A DNA stretch of 64,000 nt from Ridgeia piscesae. Taxonomy: Eukaryota > Annelida > Polychaeta > Sabellida > Siboglinidae. The stretch is from assembly GCA_025642075.2 (NCBI GenBank), contig JAODUO010000535.1, positions 187,501-251,500 on the forward strand, read 5' to 3'. Positions 56,401 through 64,000 of this stretch are shown piece after piece. Position numbers and translations under genes: made by a program. The notes beneath the pieces are model-generated. The model was not told the DNA's origin, made no database searches, and saw only the letters and a program-made list of their open reading frames with translations. Position 1 is the stretch's first letter. Every line of letters starts with the position of its first letter.

Positions 56401-58063
56401 CAAGTAGGCTACAGTTTTTAAGCGTACGGAAACCTATGACCCCCAACCTTCGGAAAATGTTGATAATTATGAACTTTGCCTTGCCACTGCCTTGCATTTT
56501 AATTAGTAATTGTCACTATTAAAATGGTCCCTGATCACTGGCAACTGAGCTTGTCAGTCAACACAACTTGATACTTACGTCCATGCTGTCAAAGATTTTC
56601 TGTACATCCCCTTGCACAACGCCATTTGGCAAATTTCCAACGTAGGCTGTGAATGGTGCTTCGGTGGGAAGGGGGCGATGGCCCTGACTCCGCCCACCAC
56701 CACCTCCATAGCCACCACCACCCCCATAGCCACCACCACCACCATAATCACGACCACCGCCGCCACCGCCGCCACCACCATAGTCTCTGCGGCCACCACC
56801 GAAACTGCAACGAAAAAACACAATCAAGGATTAACGATCAATCAACGACTAACACTGGAGCTGAATAAACATTACTAGAAAAACTAGGTCAAGTATTATT
56901 AGAGAAATATGTTGACAACTGAATTTCTATTCGATTGCATAACTCTGCTTCTAATAAAGCTATAAAAATCCCACAGGTGGCAAATGTATAACATGTCATA
57001 GCCTATAATCAGTAATTTTAATCCCTCTAATCTCCAGAAACTCCTACATTGGGCTGTGAAAATAACTAACGGGACCATAACCACTGACCATAGTACTGTA
57101 TTTAGGGTTATGTGAAAATGTATCAAGACACTGCACTCTTTTATTTTGATAGAATTTTAATCATCTCATCAATGCTATCCAGTGTTGACATGCTAAATTG
57201 CTAACATTGTAGCAAAGGAATTTAAGGATGATACACGTTAGCGAAATATATTGGAAAATGTCGCCAGAAAAAAGGCTAGAAGTTTTTTAATTAAGGAGCG
57301 TGAATTATGACTAAATAGCTTTAGACATATTATTAGGTTAAAAAAGACAGCATTTCACGAGTGTATAACTACTTTGTATATCTATCGTCATATCATACAT
57401 AGCCTGGTACTGGGCACATTAATTAGATTGAACATTCCCCGACACAGGGGCAGCACAAAAAGAAAGAAATAACAGTATGTTCAGTGATTAAAAAAAACCA
57501 CTAGATTGCTTTGGCTAAGAATTGCTTGCCTTGCTTATAAAACGTATATAAAGTTGGGCCTATTCAAAATAAGACAAATTCACAAATATCACCATTACCC
57601 ATTGTCGGACCCCAAAGTGTAGCACTTTTTCTCTTCAGACAGACCCCGGATTATCACTTTTTCACAATTTACCGGCCAAGTTAAACGGAACATCTGACAA
57701 AGCACGTGTAGTGCGTGCTTCGTACTAATGGTGGACGTCAATAAATTGTGCAATCAAACTAAAGAACGGGTTTGAATTTAGGCCGATCGGGGCTGAATTG
57801 CCAGCACATGTTATGGCCAAAAAGTGCGTTTGTCCGGCTGCTAACAGCTTGTCGAAAAACTCGTTTTGTCAAAGGCATTCTGGGAATGAGACGGCCGCAT
57901 TTCTCAGAAAACCATCACATTTTTAAGCGGCTAGACTTTATGTGGTCTACTACGTATACTGGTTATCACGATTACACGATTTCTCTGCCAATATGTATAC
58001 TTACTTCCCAAAATTACCACTACCAAAACCCCCTCCAAACTCATCCCGGGAGAAATCCGCCAT
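50324..58063 (-). CDS. EIF4H: Eukaryotic initiation factor 4H-like RNA-binding protein, 8 exons
   Basis: Cytoplasmic factor that, in the family, stimulates the eIF4A RNA helicase during cap-dependent translation. Eight exons give about 332-336 residues, against roughly 248 in human; the excess lies in glycine-rich stretches. Order: MADFSRDEFGGGFG start; RGG/Gly-Tyr-rich segment; single RRM starting LPTEAPFTAYVGNLP (RNP2) with KGFAYVEF (RNP1) spliced across exons 3-4, then TIRVDVAEGRR; a second Gly/Arg-rich block; and a C-terminal PKLKLLPRT and SIFGSGKPR block. The MADF start, LPTE-PYTAYVGNLP, RLVRD and C-terminal SIFG motif fit EIF4H better than EIF4B. All junction phases agree. The start at 58063 faces another gene at 58147. 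Introns 3 and 5 hold large tandem arrays. Confidence 0.93.
50740..50856 (-). CDS. EIF4H: EIF4H exon 7 (C-terminal motif)
   Basis: ESAARRPKLKLLPRTV, then DPVNEVSTALRNTSIFGSGK; matches human RPRLQLKPRTV and SAIFGGARPR. Acceptor TTGCTAG, donor CGAG/GTGAGT, exit phase 1. Confidence 0.92.
51503..51799 (-). CDS. EIF4H: EIF4H exon 6 (Gly/Arg-rich)
   Basis: Ninety-nine codons, about half glycine, with RGRGGDFGGGGFGG, a (GGT)n run, NFRGGFDRDDRSDGFSRG and a terminal FPELREPSP. Human has an equivalent FREPTEEE. Internal triplet repeats make its length prone to change. Acceptor TTGCAG, donor CCAG/GTGAGA. Confidence 0.92.
52060..52760. repeat. 58-bp minisatellite in EIF4H intron 5
   Basis: Unit ACATGCAATCACTGGGGAAT, then AATTACCCACAGGATCATCA and CTGAATCAGTTGTTTGTT; about 12 copies, very uniform, varying mainly at GTTGTTTG/GTTTTTTG. 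Confidence 0.96.
52891..52981 (-). CDS. EIF4H: EIF4H exon 5 (end of RRM)
   Basis: LLEDRTIRVDVAEGRRDR, then a short RGGRGRGDFG run; matches human LLGDRSLRVDIAEGRK. Acceptor TTACAG, donor GGGG/GTGAGT, exit phase 1. Confidence 0.94.
53562..53626 (-). CDS. EIF4H: EIF4H exon 4 (RNP1)
   Basis: FAYVEFGNLSSLEEALTLDG plus Ala; completes RNP1 (KGFAYVEF). Acceptor CTCTAG, donor GCT/GTAAGT, phase 0 out. Confidence 0.95.
53700..54835. repeat. 23-bp minisatellite in EIF4H intron 3, about 49 copies
   Basis: Unit GATACCAATGCGTCACCGTC plus TTT with TCTCTG, GCATC and CAAGG variants. Starts 75 bases upstream (in gene sense) of the exon 4 acceptor. Confidence 0.96.
55146..55194 (-). CDS. EIF4H: EIF4H exon 3
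   Basis: IKSVRLVRDRETDRFK, counterpart of human IRSVRLVRDKDTDKFK. Acceptor TTTTAG, donor AAGG/GTGAGT, exit phase 1. Confidence 0.95.
55647..56320 (+). mobile_element. GGATGGGAC hAT-like MITE, copy 3
   Basis: Full-length copy of 674 bases in an EIF4H intron, from TATGGATGGGACGAAT to ATTTTGTCCCATCCTTA. Flanks ACAAAAGG and ACAAAGAG agree at 6 of 8 bases, consistent with a hAT 8-bp duplication. No transposase. Confidence 0.78.
56579..56804 (-). CDS. EIF4H: EIF4H exon 2 (Gly-rich, RNP2)
   Basis: FGGGRRDYGG then a glycine/tyrosine run, followed by LPTEAPFTAYVGNLP and GDVQKIFDSMD. Carries RNP2 of the RRM. Acceptor TTGCAG, donor GAC/GTAAGT, phase 0 out. Confidence 0.95.
58005..58063 (-). CDS. EIF4H: EIF4H exon 1
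   Basis: ATG plus 18 codons, MADFSRDEFGGGFGSGNFG, then two bases of a split Asn codon at donor GGGAA/GTAAGT. The MADF start is as in human EIF4H. Confidence 0.92.
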
Positions 58064-58146
58064 GTTTGCGATAATACGTCGTTTCTTTGCGCACGCGTAA
58101 ACGTCGAACGACACCTGGCGGGTGAAAGTTAGCGACACATACGCAC
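58064..58146. promoter_or_regulatory. Bidirectional promoter between EIF4H and an unknown gene
   Basis: Only 83 bases separate the two opposed start codons, so promoter and both 5' UTRs overlap here or extend into the coding exons. The stretch is CpG-rich against an AT-rich background (GCGCACGCG, ACGTCG, AACGTCGAACG) and has no TATA box, as is usual for housekeeping head-to-head pairs. Confidence 0.6.
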
Positions 58147-58311
58147 ATGGCGGCGATGGAATCTTCAAAGAAGTCCGCTGTAAAAGCCCACAAATATGTT
58201 AGGGAGCAACGCCTCCTAGACAACATATCTGCGTTGTCGGAAGGCAATGAAGAGAAACGCATAGTTGCTACAAGTGATATTGTCACGCTGCTGTTAAGTA
58301 AACAAAATCAG
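58147..58311 (+). CDS. First coding exon of an unrecognised gene
   Basis: Fifty-five codons from ATG, beginning MAAMESSKKSAVKAHKYVRE and continuing with a charged, probably helical segment (LLDNISALSEGNEEKR, then VTLLLSKQNQ), ending at donor CAG/GTTAGC in phase 0. A second ATG three codons on could also start. No domain recognised. Support is the ATG context GCACATGG, the donor and the divergent position next to EIF4H. I could not find its next exon in the transposon-rich sequence to the right, which may therefore be its first intron. Confidence 0.6.
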
Positions 58312-59203
58312 GTTAGCAGTCATTTGAGCGATAATAAGACGTATAACAAACTAGATGGGTTCCCAACTAGATAACATGAACATTACATATACATGTCGTT
58401 AGGCCTGTGTTCCAGCTGGTGGATACAATACAAGGAAGAGTTGTCTCATTATCACTGTAATTTTGTATCAAAACCTACTCTTGGAGACTTATTGATTTGA
58501 CCATAAAAATGGGTTTAACACTGACCTGTCTACAGTACAAGTAACAGACTTATCATTTAATTTATAAATTTGTTGATCACGTGAGGTTAGATATCAGATT
58601 GTTTTGATACCTACCAATACCAGAATTGTTTTGATCCTTTCACTGACCCCTCTGCATACCCCTTCCCGAAACTCTTATTCCCAGCCCGTGAAAACACACA
58701 TGAGGAGTGTGTTTGGCTTCCGGCTATGTGATATAATTTTTGGTGATTTCAGCCACACACTGCTTGTGTTACGTAAAACGTTTAAGATACGAACGGATCA
58801 TTTCCCACCAGTTGTGTGTCTGTCTTCAAATTAGGGCGGGTATTTGTGCTGTTGCCACAGCAGTAGCGACTGGCAAAGTAAATTGCTATAATTTTATAGT
58901 TCGAGTCTGCAGTGCTCACTTCTACAGTTTGCAGAGATGGTCAGCTAGGAGTACTTGCCTGTATCCAGACGTTTTGGTAACATGACATTTTGGTATGGAT
59001 GCCCAGCAAATGGGTATCCTAGCAAACAACGACCCATGATTTCACGTTCTGTAAGTGAATTCACGAGTTCAACTGGCTCAATTCACGTGAATTCACCGGG
59101 TTCTGTGAACAAATTTGGTGTGTCGACATTTGTGTAATATACCAGTTCTGACCCATTATGACTTGTGTCAGACTCGTTCAGAACTCATGACAATAGGCAG
59201 AAC

Positions 59204-60836
59204 TAGTGCTGGTTCGATACCAGGTTTTGTTCGACACCGATCGATACCTGAATTTTGCTCGATACTTACGTTCTAATTAAGTCTAATTTTCACGTAGAAC
59301 ACAGTTCCCAGTAGAAGCACAGTATGCAACAGAAGTAGTCCTGGTTCGATATAAGAATTCTTCGATACCGATCGATATATTACTGGTTCGATATCAATCG
59401 ATACCAGATTTTTAGTCGATACTCGAAATTTACCTTATAAGTGTAATTCAGTACAGTAGATATCTCCAAAGAAACAATACTATCCACTTAGACTAATGCC
59501 ACAGAAACACACACAATGTGTCACTTGTAGGGAAATATGTGATAATTTTATAGTCATGCCAACAATGATTAATATGCAATTTTCAATTGTTGTAAGTACA
59601 CAAACAACAGTTTCAATATAATTGATTACTGTTGTAAAACTAAAAGGTAACTGTAATATAATATTCAAACAATAACGACAACCGCAATAAAATACCTAGT
59701 GACAAATAAATTAATGAATTGCACTGAATTATTTTAAATTAATAACAGTACTTCACCCCAGTTGTTTGTAAATACACTTTAATATAGCAGCTTAATTTCA
59801 AGTCAATGTGTCTCCTAAAATGACCATCACCAAATACAGCTGAAACAAATGAAACATACAAATAATATGTTATTATTATATAAAAACACCTATCACTTAT
59901 TATAGTGTCACTGCCAGCACAGCTGAATACTCACTGTTATAACTTTTTTTATTATTAATTGTATCGTAAACATAATTGTGATTTAGCATCAAAACTGTAT
60001 AGATGATTACAATAAAATAACACTAATTAACAATAGAAAAAATATTAATTAAAATTACTAATTGTGCAGTCCGACCGAATTTCTGGCAGTCCTCGGACTG
60101 CCGAACACCCACTATTTCGACCCCTGATAGCAGACACTCTTTGTTGGAAAAGTGCCAAATTAGCGATGAACATTGCGACTTGTTGTCGTTCGTCTTGGTT
60201 GTGGGCGTCGTGTACGGCAAATGGTGGCGCCACCAAACAACAAAACAGCGCCACCAAACGAAACCCGGATAAACAAAGCCTCTGCATCGCGCTTGAATAA
60301 TTATTTATATTAACAATATTATTATTAACTAGTTTCATAAATACTAGTGCGTGCAATAAACACTCTATAAAAAATGCTATATGATTTTTATTTTTTGTAC
60401 GCGTAAGTAAAGTAGGGAGAAAGATGGCATGGTAGTGCTACCAAACAAGAGCGTCACATACGAACCTTGGTTTGGATAACGAGGCTAAGCGAAGTCTGAC
60501 CTAGGCTAAGATCGCACACAGAAAACAGTTATTATACAGACTAACTCTACAATAAAGTTTTAGAAAACAATTCACATTTTATGTTATATTATTTTAAAAC
60601 AACCACGCCTAAGTCAATTTAGGCTGTGAAGCGCTGTAGTGATAGCTCCCGTAAACAATGGCGTCATCAACAACGATGTTGCGTCGTCGAATGGACTCGA
60701 TGTCAAATATCGAAGGTATCGAACAGTGGGCGTTCGATACCAAAAATATCGAAGTATCGCGATACCACTAAATATCGGTATCGAACTTTCGCAAGTATCG
60801 CGATACTTCGATATATCAAATATCGAACCAGCACTA
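59204..60836. mobile_element. hAT-like non-autonomous transposon with 8-bp TSD
   Basis: Perfect 16-bp terminal inverted repeats TAGTGCTGGTTCGATA are flanked on both sides by the direct repeat GGCAGAAC (59196-59203 and 60837-60844). Eight-base duplications and a TAGNG start are typical of hAT. Sub-terminal regions hold many CGATAC/GTATCG motifs in both orientations. The interior has no recognisable transposase. Confidence 0.88.
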
Positions 60837-60969
60837 GGCAGAACACGTGTATTCACGTGAATACACATGAAAACACATACTGGTGGCGCAGTACCAATTT
60901 TGAACCAGTATGACATGTGCCAACTGGTTCAGAAATGCTTCCTTGTTTGCTGGGTGGATCCATACTGGC

Positions 60970-61078
60970 CATAGTGCAGAGCGATGACATAGTGCAGAGC
61001 GATGACATAGTGCAGAGCGATGACATAGTGCAGAGCGATGACATAGTGCAGAGCGATGACATAGTGCAGAGCGATGAT
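60970..61078. repeat. 18-bp tandem repeat
   Basis: Unit ATAGTGCAGAGCGATGAC, six copies, immediately right of the hAT-like element's flank. Confidence 0.95.
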
Positions 61079-61259
61079 CACTGGCTTGTGAGGATGATTT
61101 TAGTGATTTTATAAAATGTTAGCTGTCAATATATAATAATGTTGATGCTTTGAGTAAATATTTGTTTATAATATATTTATGCCATTGCTGTTCACAATTA
61201 AACACAAATCTTGCAGCATTTGAATTTAACTTCTACTGTTTGTGTAAACATATTTGGAC

Positions 61260-62018
61260 AAGAGTTGAGTTCAAATACGTATTTGTACTTGACTACATAG
61301 ATTTGGTGTTTTTGTATTTGAATTGAAAATCACAAAAAGGATTGTGTTTGTATTTGATATTTGGTCTGTATTTGGAGAAAAAAAGTATTTACAAATACAT
61401 ACAGAAATTACCAACAAAAGGTAAAGCATTGCCTGACATAAACTGGCTCAGGGGTCAAGACAGAATGTCTTTCACACCTGGTGAGGAGTGGGCAGGCACC
61501 ACTGAGAACATTGGTCTACAGTGAAACTGGTCAAACATTAGCATCAATGTATGAATAGGAAGCCAGTTAAGCTTATCTATAGCCATAAAGGCAGGTATTC
61601 ACAGGGAGTGTGCTTCAAAGAATCCTGCTGTATAAACATCCTGGGCTAAGACAAGGGAAGCCAGGTTTCATCCAGTGCAGGGGAGGAGCTACCCACTAGT
61701 TAGTACAGTAGTACAGATAAGGACAGTGTAGTAAACCTGCCTGCCAACTAATCTACTGCAGTCAATCAGGCCAAAGATAAAATTCTACCCACTGTGATAC
61801 ACTTGAACTATAATGGAAACACGGGCCAATATTTGAATCATATTTAAATAAAATTTAAAAAAGGCAATGTATTTTAATCGTATTTGTATATAAAAAAACG
61901 GCAGTGTATTTGAATTGGAAATAAAAAATTTGTATTTGAATTGAAATCTGGAAAAGCAATGTATTTGATTTGGCCGATTTGTATTTGATTCCAAAATGTG
62001 TATTTGAACCCAACCCTG
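61260..62018. mobile_element. Older hAT-like element with TTCAAATA-type ends
   Basis: Ends AAGAGTTGAGTTCAAATACG and, reversed, CAGGGTTGGGTTCAAATACA are imperfect inverted repeats, with further inverted TTTGTATTTGAATTG stretches inside. Flanks ATTTGGAC and GTTGGGAC match at 6 of 8 bases, consistent with a decayed 8-bp target duplication. No coding capacity seen. Confidence 0.7.
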
Positions 62019-62026
62019 GTTGGGAC

Positions 62027-62821
62027 TATTTCACTAACATTCTTAAGGCAACATGATCTCCTAAAATCTGTTTTTGTTATTTTTCACCTTAGCTTATTGA
62101 AATTTTAGGATAACATCATTTATATATAAAAACAATTTTACACATTTATTATAAAAAAATTGTCCACCAGGTGGCGGTGTAGTCACCCAATAACTAAAAT
62201 TTTGGTTGCTTCACCGTGAAAACTGTACCTGGAAAATGGATTGACCAAATGTGTTCAAACTTAGCATATCAATAGAATACATAAAATAGCAGACTATGAC
62301 AGATTGATTTTTTTGGTTACTTTACAAAAACAATTTATATGAATTTTTGAATCTTTGCTAATTTCCGTAAGTAAATTTCTCCATCAAAGTCATGATTTTA
62401 CATGTAATCCAAATAGGTTATCTAAAATATGAGACTGTCATAGTCTAGCAAATTATCTTGTGGAGAAATGCTGAAAATTTCAGAGGATTCTGTTGATAAA
62501 TAACCGAGTACTAGCGAACAAGAGATTGCTCATCGACCAAAAAACACTTTACTGAGAAAACGGGCATTGAAGTTTCTCAACATTGCAATAACAAATTTCA
62601 CAGGCAAAAATCGAACTGCTGTTATAACAATTCATGCAATGCTTCTATAGTCGACTGTCTTTCCATTGATATATATTGTTCATCATTTGGTTTTGAGAAA
62701 ATGTGTATAAACATCATAATTATGTCATTGTCATCACTAAAAAATCGAACTGCATAACTAACTAAAACTACAAACAGTCTTTCTCCAATTCATTTCAAAT
62801 GTTTAGGGTTCTGGATTCGCC
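62027..62821. other. Non-coding stretch next to the Mutator-like gene
   Basis: AT-rich, no open frame of note. It follows the transposase stop, so it may be the 3' flank of that element, but I could not identify a terminal inverted repeat. Confidence 0.4.
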
Positions 62822-64000
62822 CTAGAATCCTCCAGCAGCATAGTCACTGGCTGAAGCATCAGCCTCGGCCGCACGAGTGAACCTGCGGGCCCGTCGTGCA
62901 GTCTTAGTCGACGCTTCAGCCTGCCGCTCCGCTTCCCGCACTCTCTTCCTGTCGGCCTTCTCGGCCGATGCGATGAGTCGCTCTCCTGAAGTGATGCCCA
63001 TGGTGCCACACAGACGCCGCATGGTCACCTCCACCCCACTGTTGAATTCTGCCACCGCAGCACATGTGGCAGAAAGCACTCGCTGCAGGCCAACAAATCC
63101 TGCCTTCGGACACTTGGCCCAGATCTTGGAGTGGAGGCTCTCATTTGGGTTCTGTGTCTTGCCTTGCAGACATCGCTCCAGGAGACTCTTGTCGGAGAGG
63201 CGGGTGTAGACGTCTTTGACGTGTGAGGCAACTTCAGCTGACAGCGCCGTGTGGACGTTGACGCGGTGAGGTCCTGGCTTCTGCCCGGTGGCGAGTGCCT
63301 TCTGGTAGAAGCACCAGCTGTCAGCTCCCACCGGGCAGCGGTCATGCTGGGGCTTCTCGTCTGTGGATGAGGCATGGTCAAACGATGCCCACACTGCATC
63401 ATGCATTTTGTTCAGCTTGCCAGTGTTGCCACGAACTGCCAAGTAGTAGTATTCTTCTAACTTGCCCATGGTGTTTCCGGTCAGCCGGCCGAAACCCCGT
63501 CCTCCGAGGGTGACTCCACTCTTCTTGCCGGATGCTGCCAACTTGCGCAGGGCTGTGCCGAGTCGTTTGGCGACGTGGTTGACGCATTCCTCCTTATGCA
63601 ATTCCACGTCACCATACACACGCAAGTTGGTCAGGTGTTTGAACGACTTGGAGTCACCGTCGGAGACCATCGTGGTGTATCGGAACCCCCGTTCCATGGA
63701 ACGATTCCAGAGGATCTCTGCAGCCTCGACCTCCATCCCTCCTGAGGTGCCGCGATAGTTCTGATTGCACTCAGTGTGCGAGTCAAGCCATCTGTTGAAC
63801 TTGGCGCGGTTTCCTCGACACTGGCTCTTCGCAATTGCGCAACGTTGGCAGTACAGCGAAAGCACTGCCAAGTCCAACACCAGTCCTGTCTCCACATCGA
63901 CCACACAGCCAATGCCGTACAGGGAGTTATGCCCCCTCTTCATCCACGACCCATCGAAAGTCACAGTCAGGTCGAGGACGGAGTCATCAGTGATCGATGG
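62822..64000 (-). CDS. Mutator-like transposase, N-terminus beyond window
   Basis: About 392 codons open from the window edge to a stop at 62822; the reading frame continues upstream. It resembles the Mutator-like transposase domain proteins common in marine invertebrates. Seen: TFDGSWMKRGHNSLYG (first acidic residue of the presumed DDE site), a Cys pair YCQRCAIAKSQC, GTSGGMEVEAAEILWNRS, TTMVSDGDSKSF (second acidic residue), EECVNHVAKRLGTALRK, GGRGFGRLTG, DEKPQHDRCPVGADSWCF, and GKTQNPNESLHSKIWAKCPK (candidate third acidic residue). The tail is basic, then ends SDYAAGGF. The frame is intact and GC-rich relative to its surroundings, suggesting a young copy. TIRs are not identified. Confidence 0.85.
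   Translation of the reverse strand, partial: PSITDDSVLDLTVTFDGSWMKRGHNSLYGIGCVVDVETGLVLDLAVLSLYCQRCAIAKSQCRGNRAKFNRWLDSHTECNQNYRGTSGGMEVEAAEILWNRSMERGFRYTTMVSDGDSKSFKHLTNLRVYGDVELHKEECVNHVAKRLGTALRKLAASGKKSGVTLGGRGFGRLTGNTMGKLEEYYYLAVRGNTGKLNKMHDAVWASFDHASSTDEKPQHDRCPVGADSWCFYQKALATGQKPGPHRVNVHTALSAEVASHVKDVYTRLSDKSLLERCLQGKTQNPNESLHSKIWAKCPKAGFVGLQRVLSATCAAVAEFNSGVEVTMRRLCGTMGITSGERLIASAEKADRKRVREAERQAEASTKTARRARRFTRAAEADASASDYAAGGF

Noticed and set aside
60045..60356. 103-codon minus ORF in the hAT-like element as transposase
   Set aside because: Too short and without hAT motifs; the element is treated as non-autonomous.
62877..63758. Other frames overlapping the transposase
   Set aside because: Shadows of a GC-rich coding frame; only the minus frame ending at 62822 has family motifs.

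Overview
This is an animal nuclear genome window: spliced protein genes with GT-AG introns, a tRNA-derived SINE, decayed non-LTR retrotransposons, many small inverted-repeat DNA transposons and an extreme load of micro- and minisatellites. Gene content and repeat style fit a marine invertebrate (mollusc or other lophotrochozoan, or a lancelet). The sequence alone does not settle the species.

Two genes are well supported. (1) Plus strand, 2352-40161: a BRIP1/FANCJ-type iron-sulfur DNA helicase. Twenty-three coding exons are in the window. The N-terminal exons with the Walker A motif lie upstream of base 1. Reading phases agree at every junction except into exon 14, whose 5' part lies in a G/C-homopolymer block that looks mis-assembled. 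All four Fe-S cysteines, the DEAH box and later helicase motifs are present, as is a motif resembling the TopBP1-binding site of human FANCJ. Three last exons encode a Cys-rich, probably zinc-binding tail that I do not know from human FANCJ. (2) Minus strand, 58063-50324: an eight-exon EIF4H-like gene with one RRM and expanded glycine-rich segments. Its start codon faces, 83 bases away, the first coding exon (58147-58311, plus) of a gene I do not recognise, so the two probably share a bidirectional promoter. The two main genes are convergent, with about 10 kb between their stops.

Most BRIP1 introns and two EIF4H introns contain a tandem array, and several arrays abut or contain a copy of the neighbouring splice site (14843, 7188, 26147, 33000, 25028). 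A similar 41-bp array at 48018-49262 carries a consensus 5' splice site in most copies. The largest array (36-bp unit, about 111 copies, 19612-23625) is open in the same frame as the BRIP1 exon before it, giving a spurious-looking 1431-codon ORF. The 21-bp array at 30465-32998 fills nearly a whole intron.

Mobile elements: a 3'-partial Mutator-like transposase gene (62822-64000, minus); a 1.6-kb hAT-like element with perfect 16-bp TIRs and an 8-bp target duplication (59204-60836); an older hAT-like element (61260-62018); a pogo-like element with TA target duplication (16960-18260); three copies of a GGATGGGAC-ended hAT-like family; two copies of a GTTTCAT-ended MITE; an inverted pair of SINEs; a 255-bp fold-back; and several LINE 3' ends. 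I see no convincing gene in the rest of 40-50 kb or in 62.0-62.8 kb.
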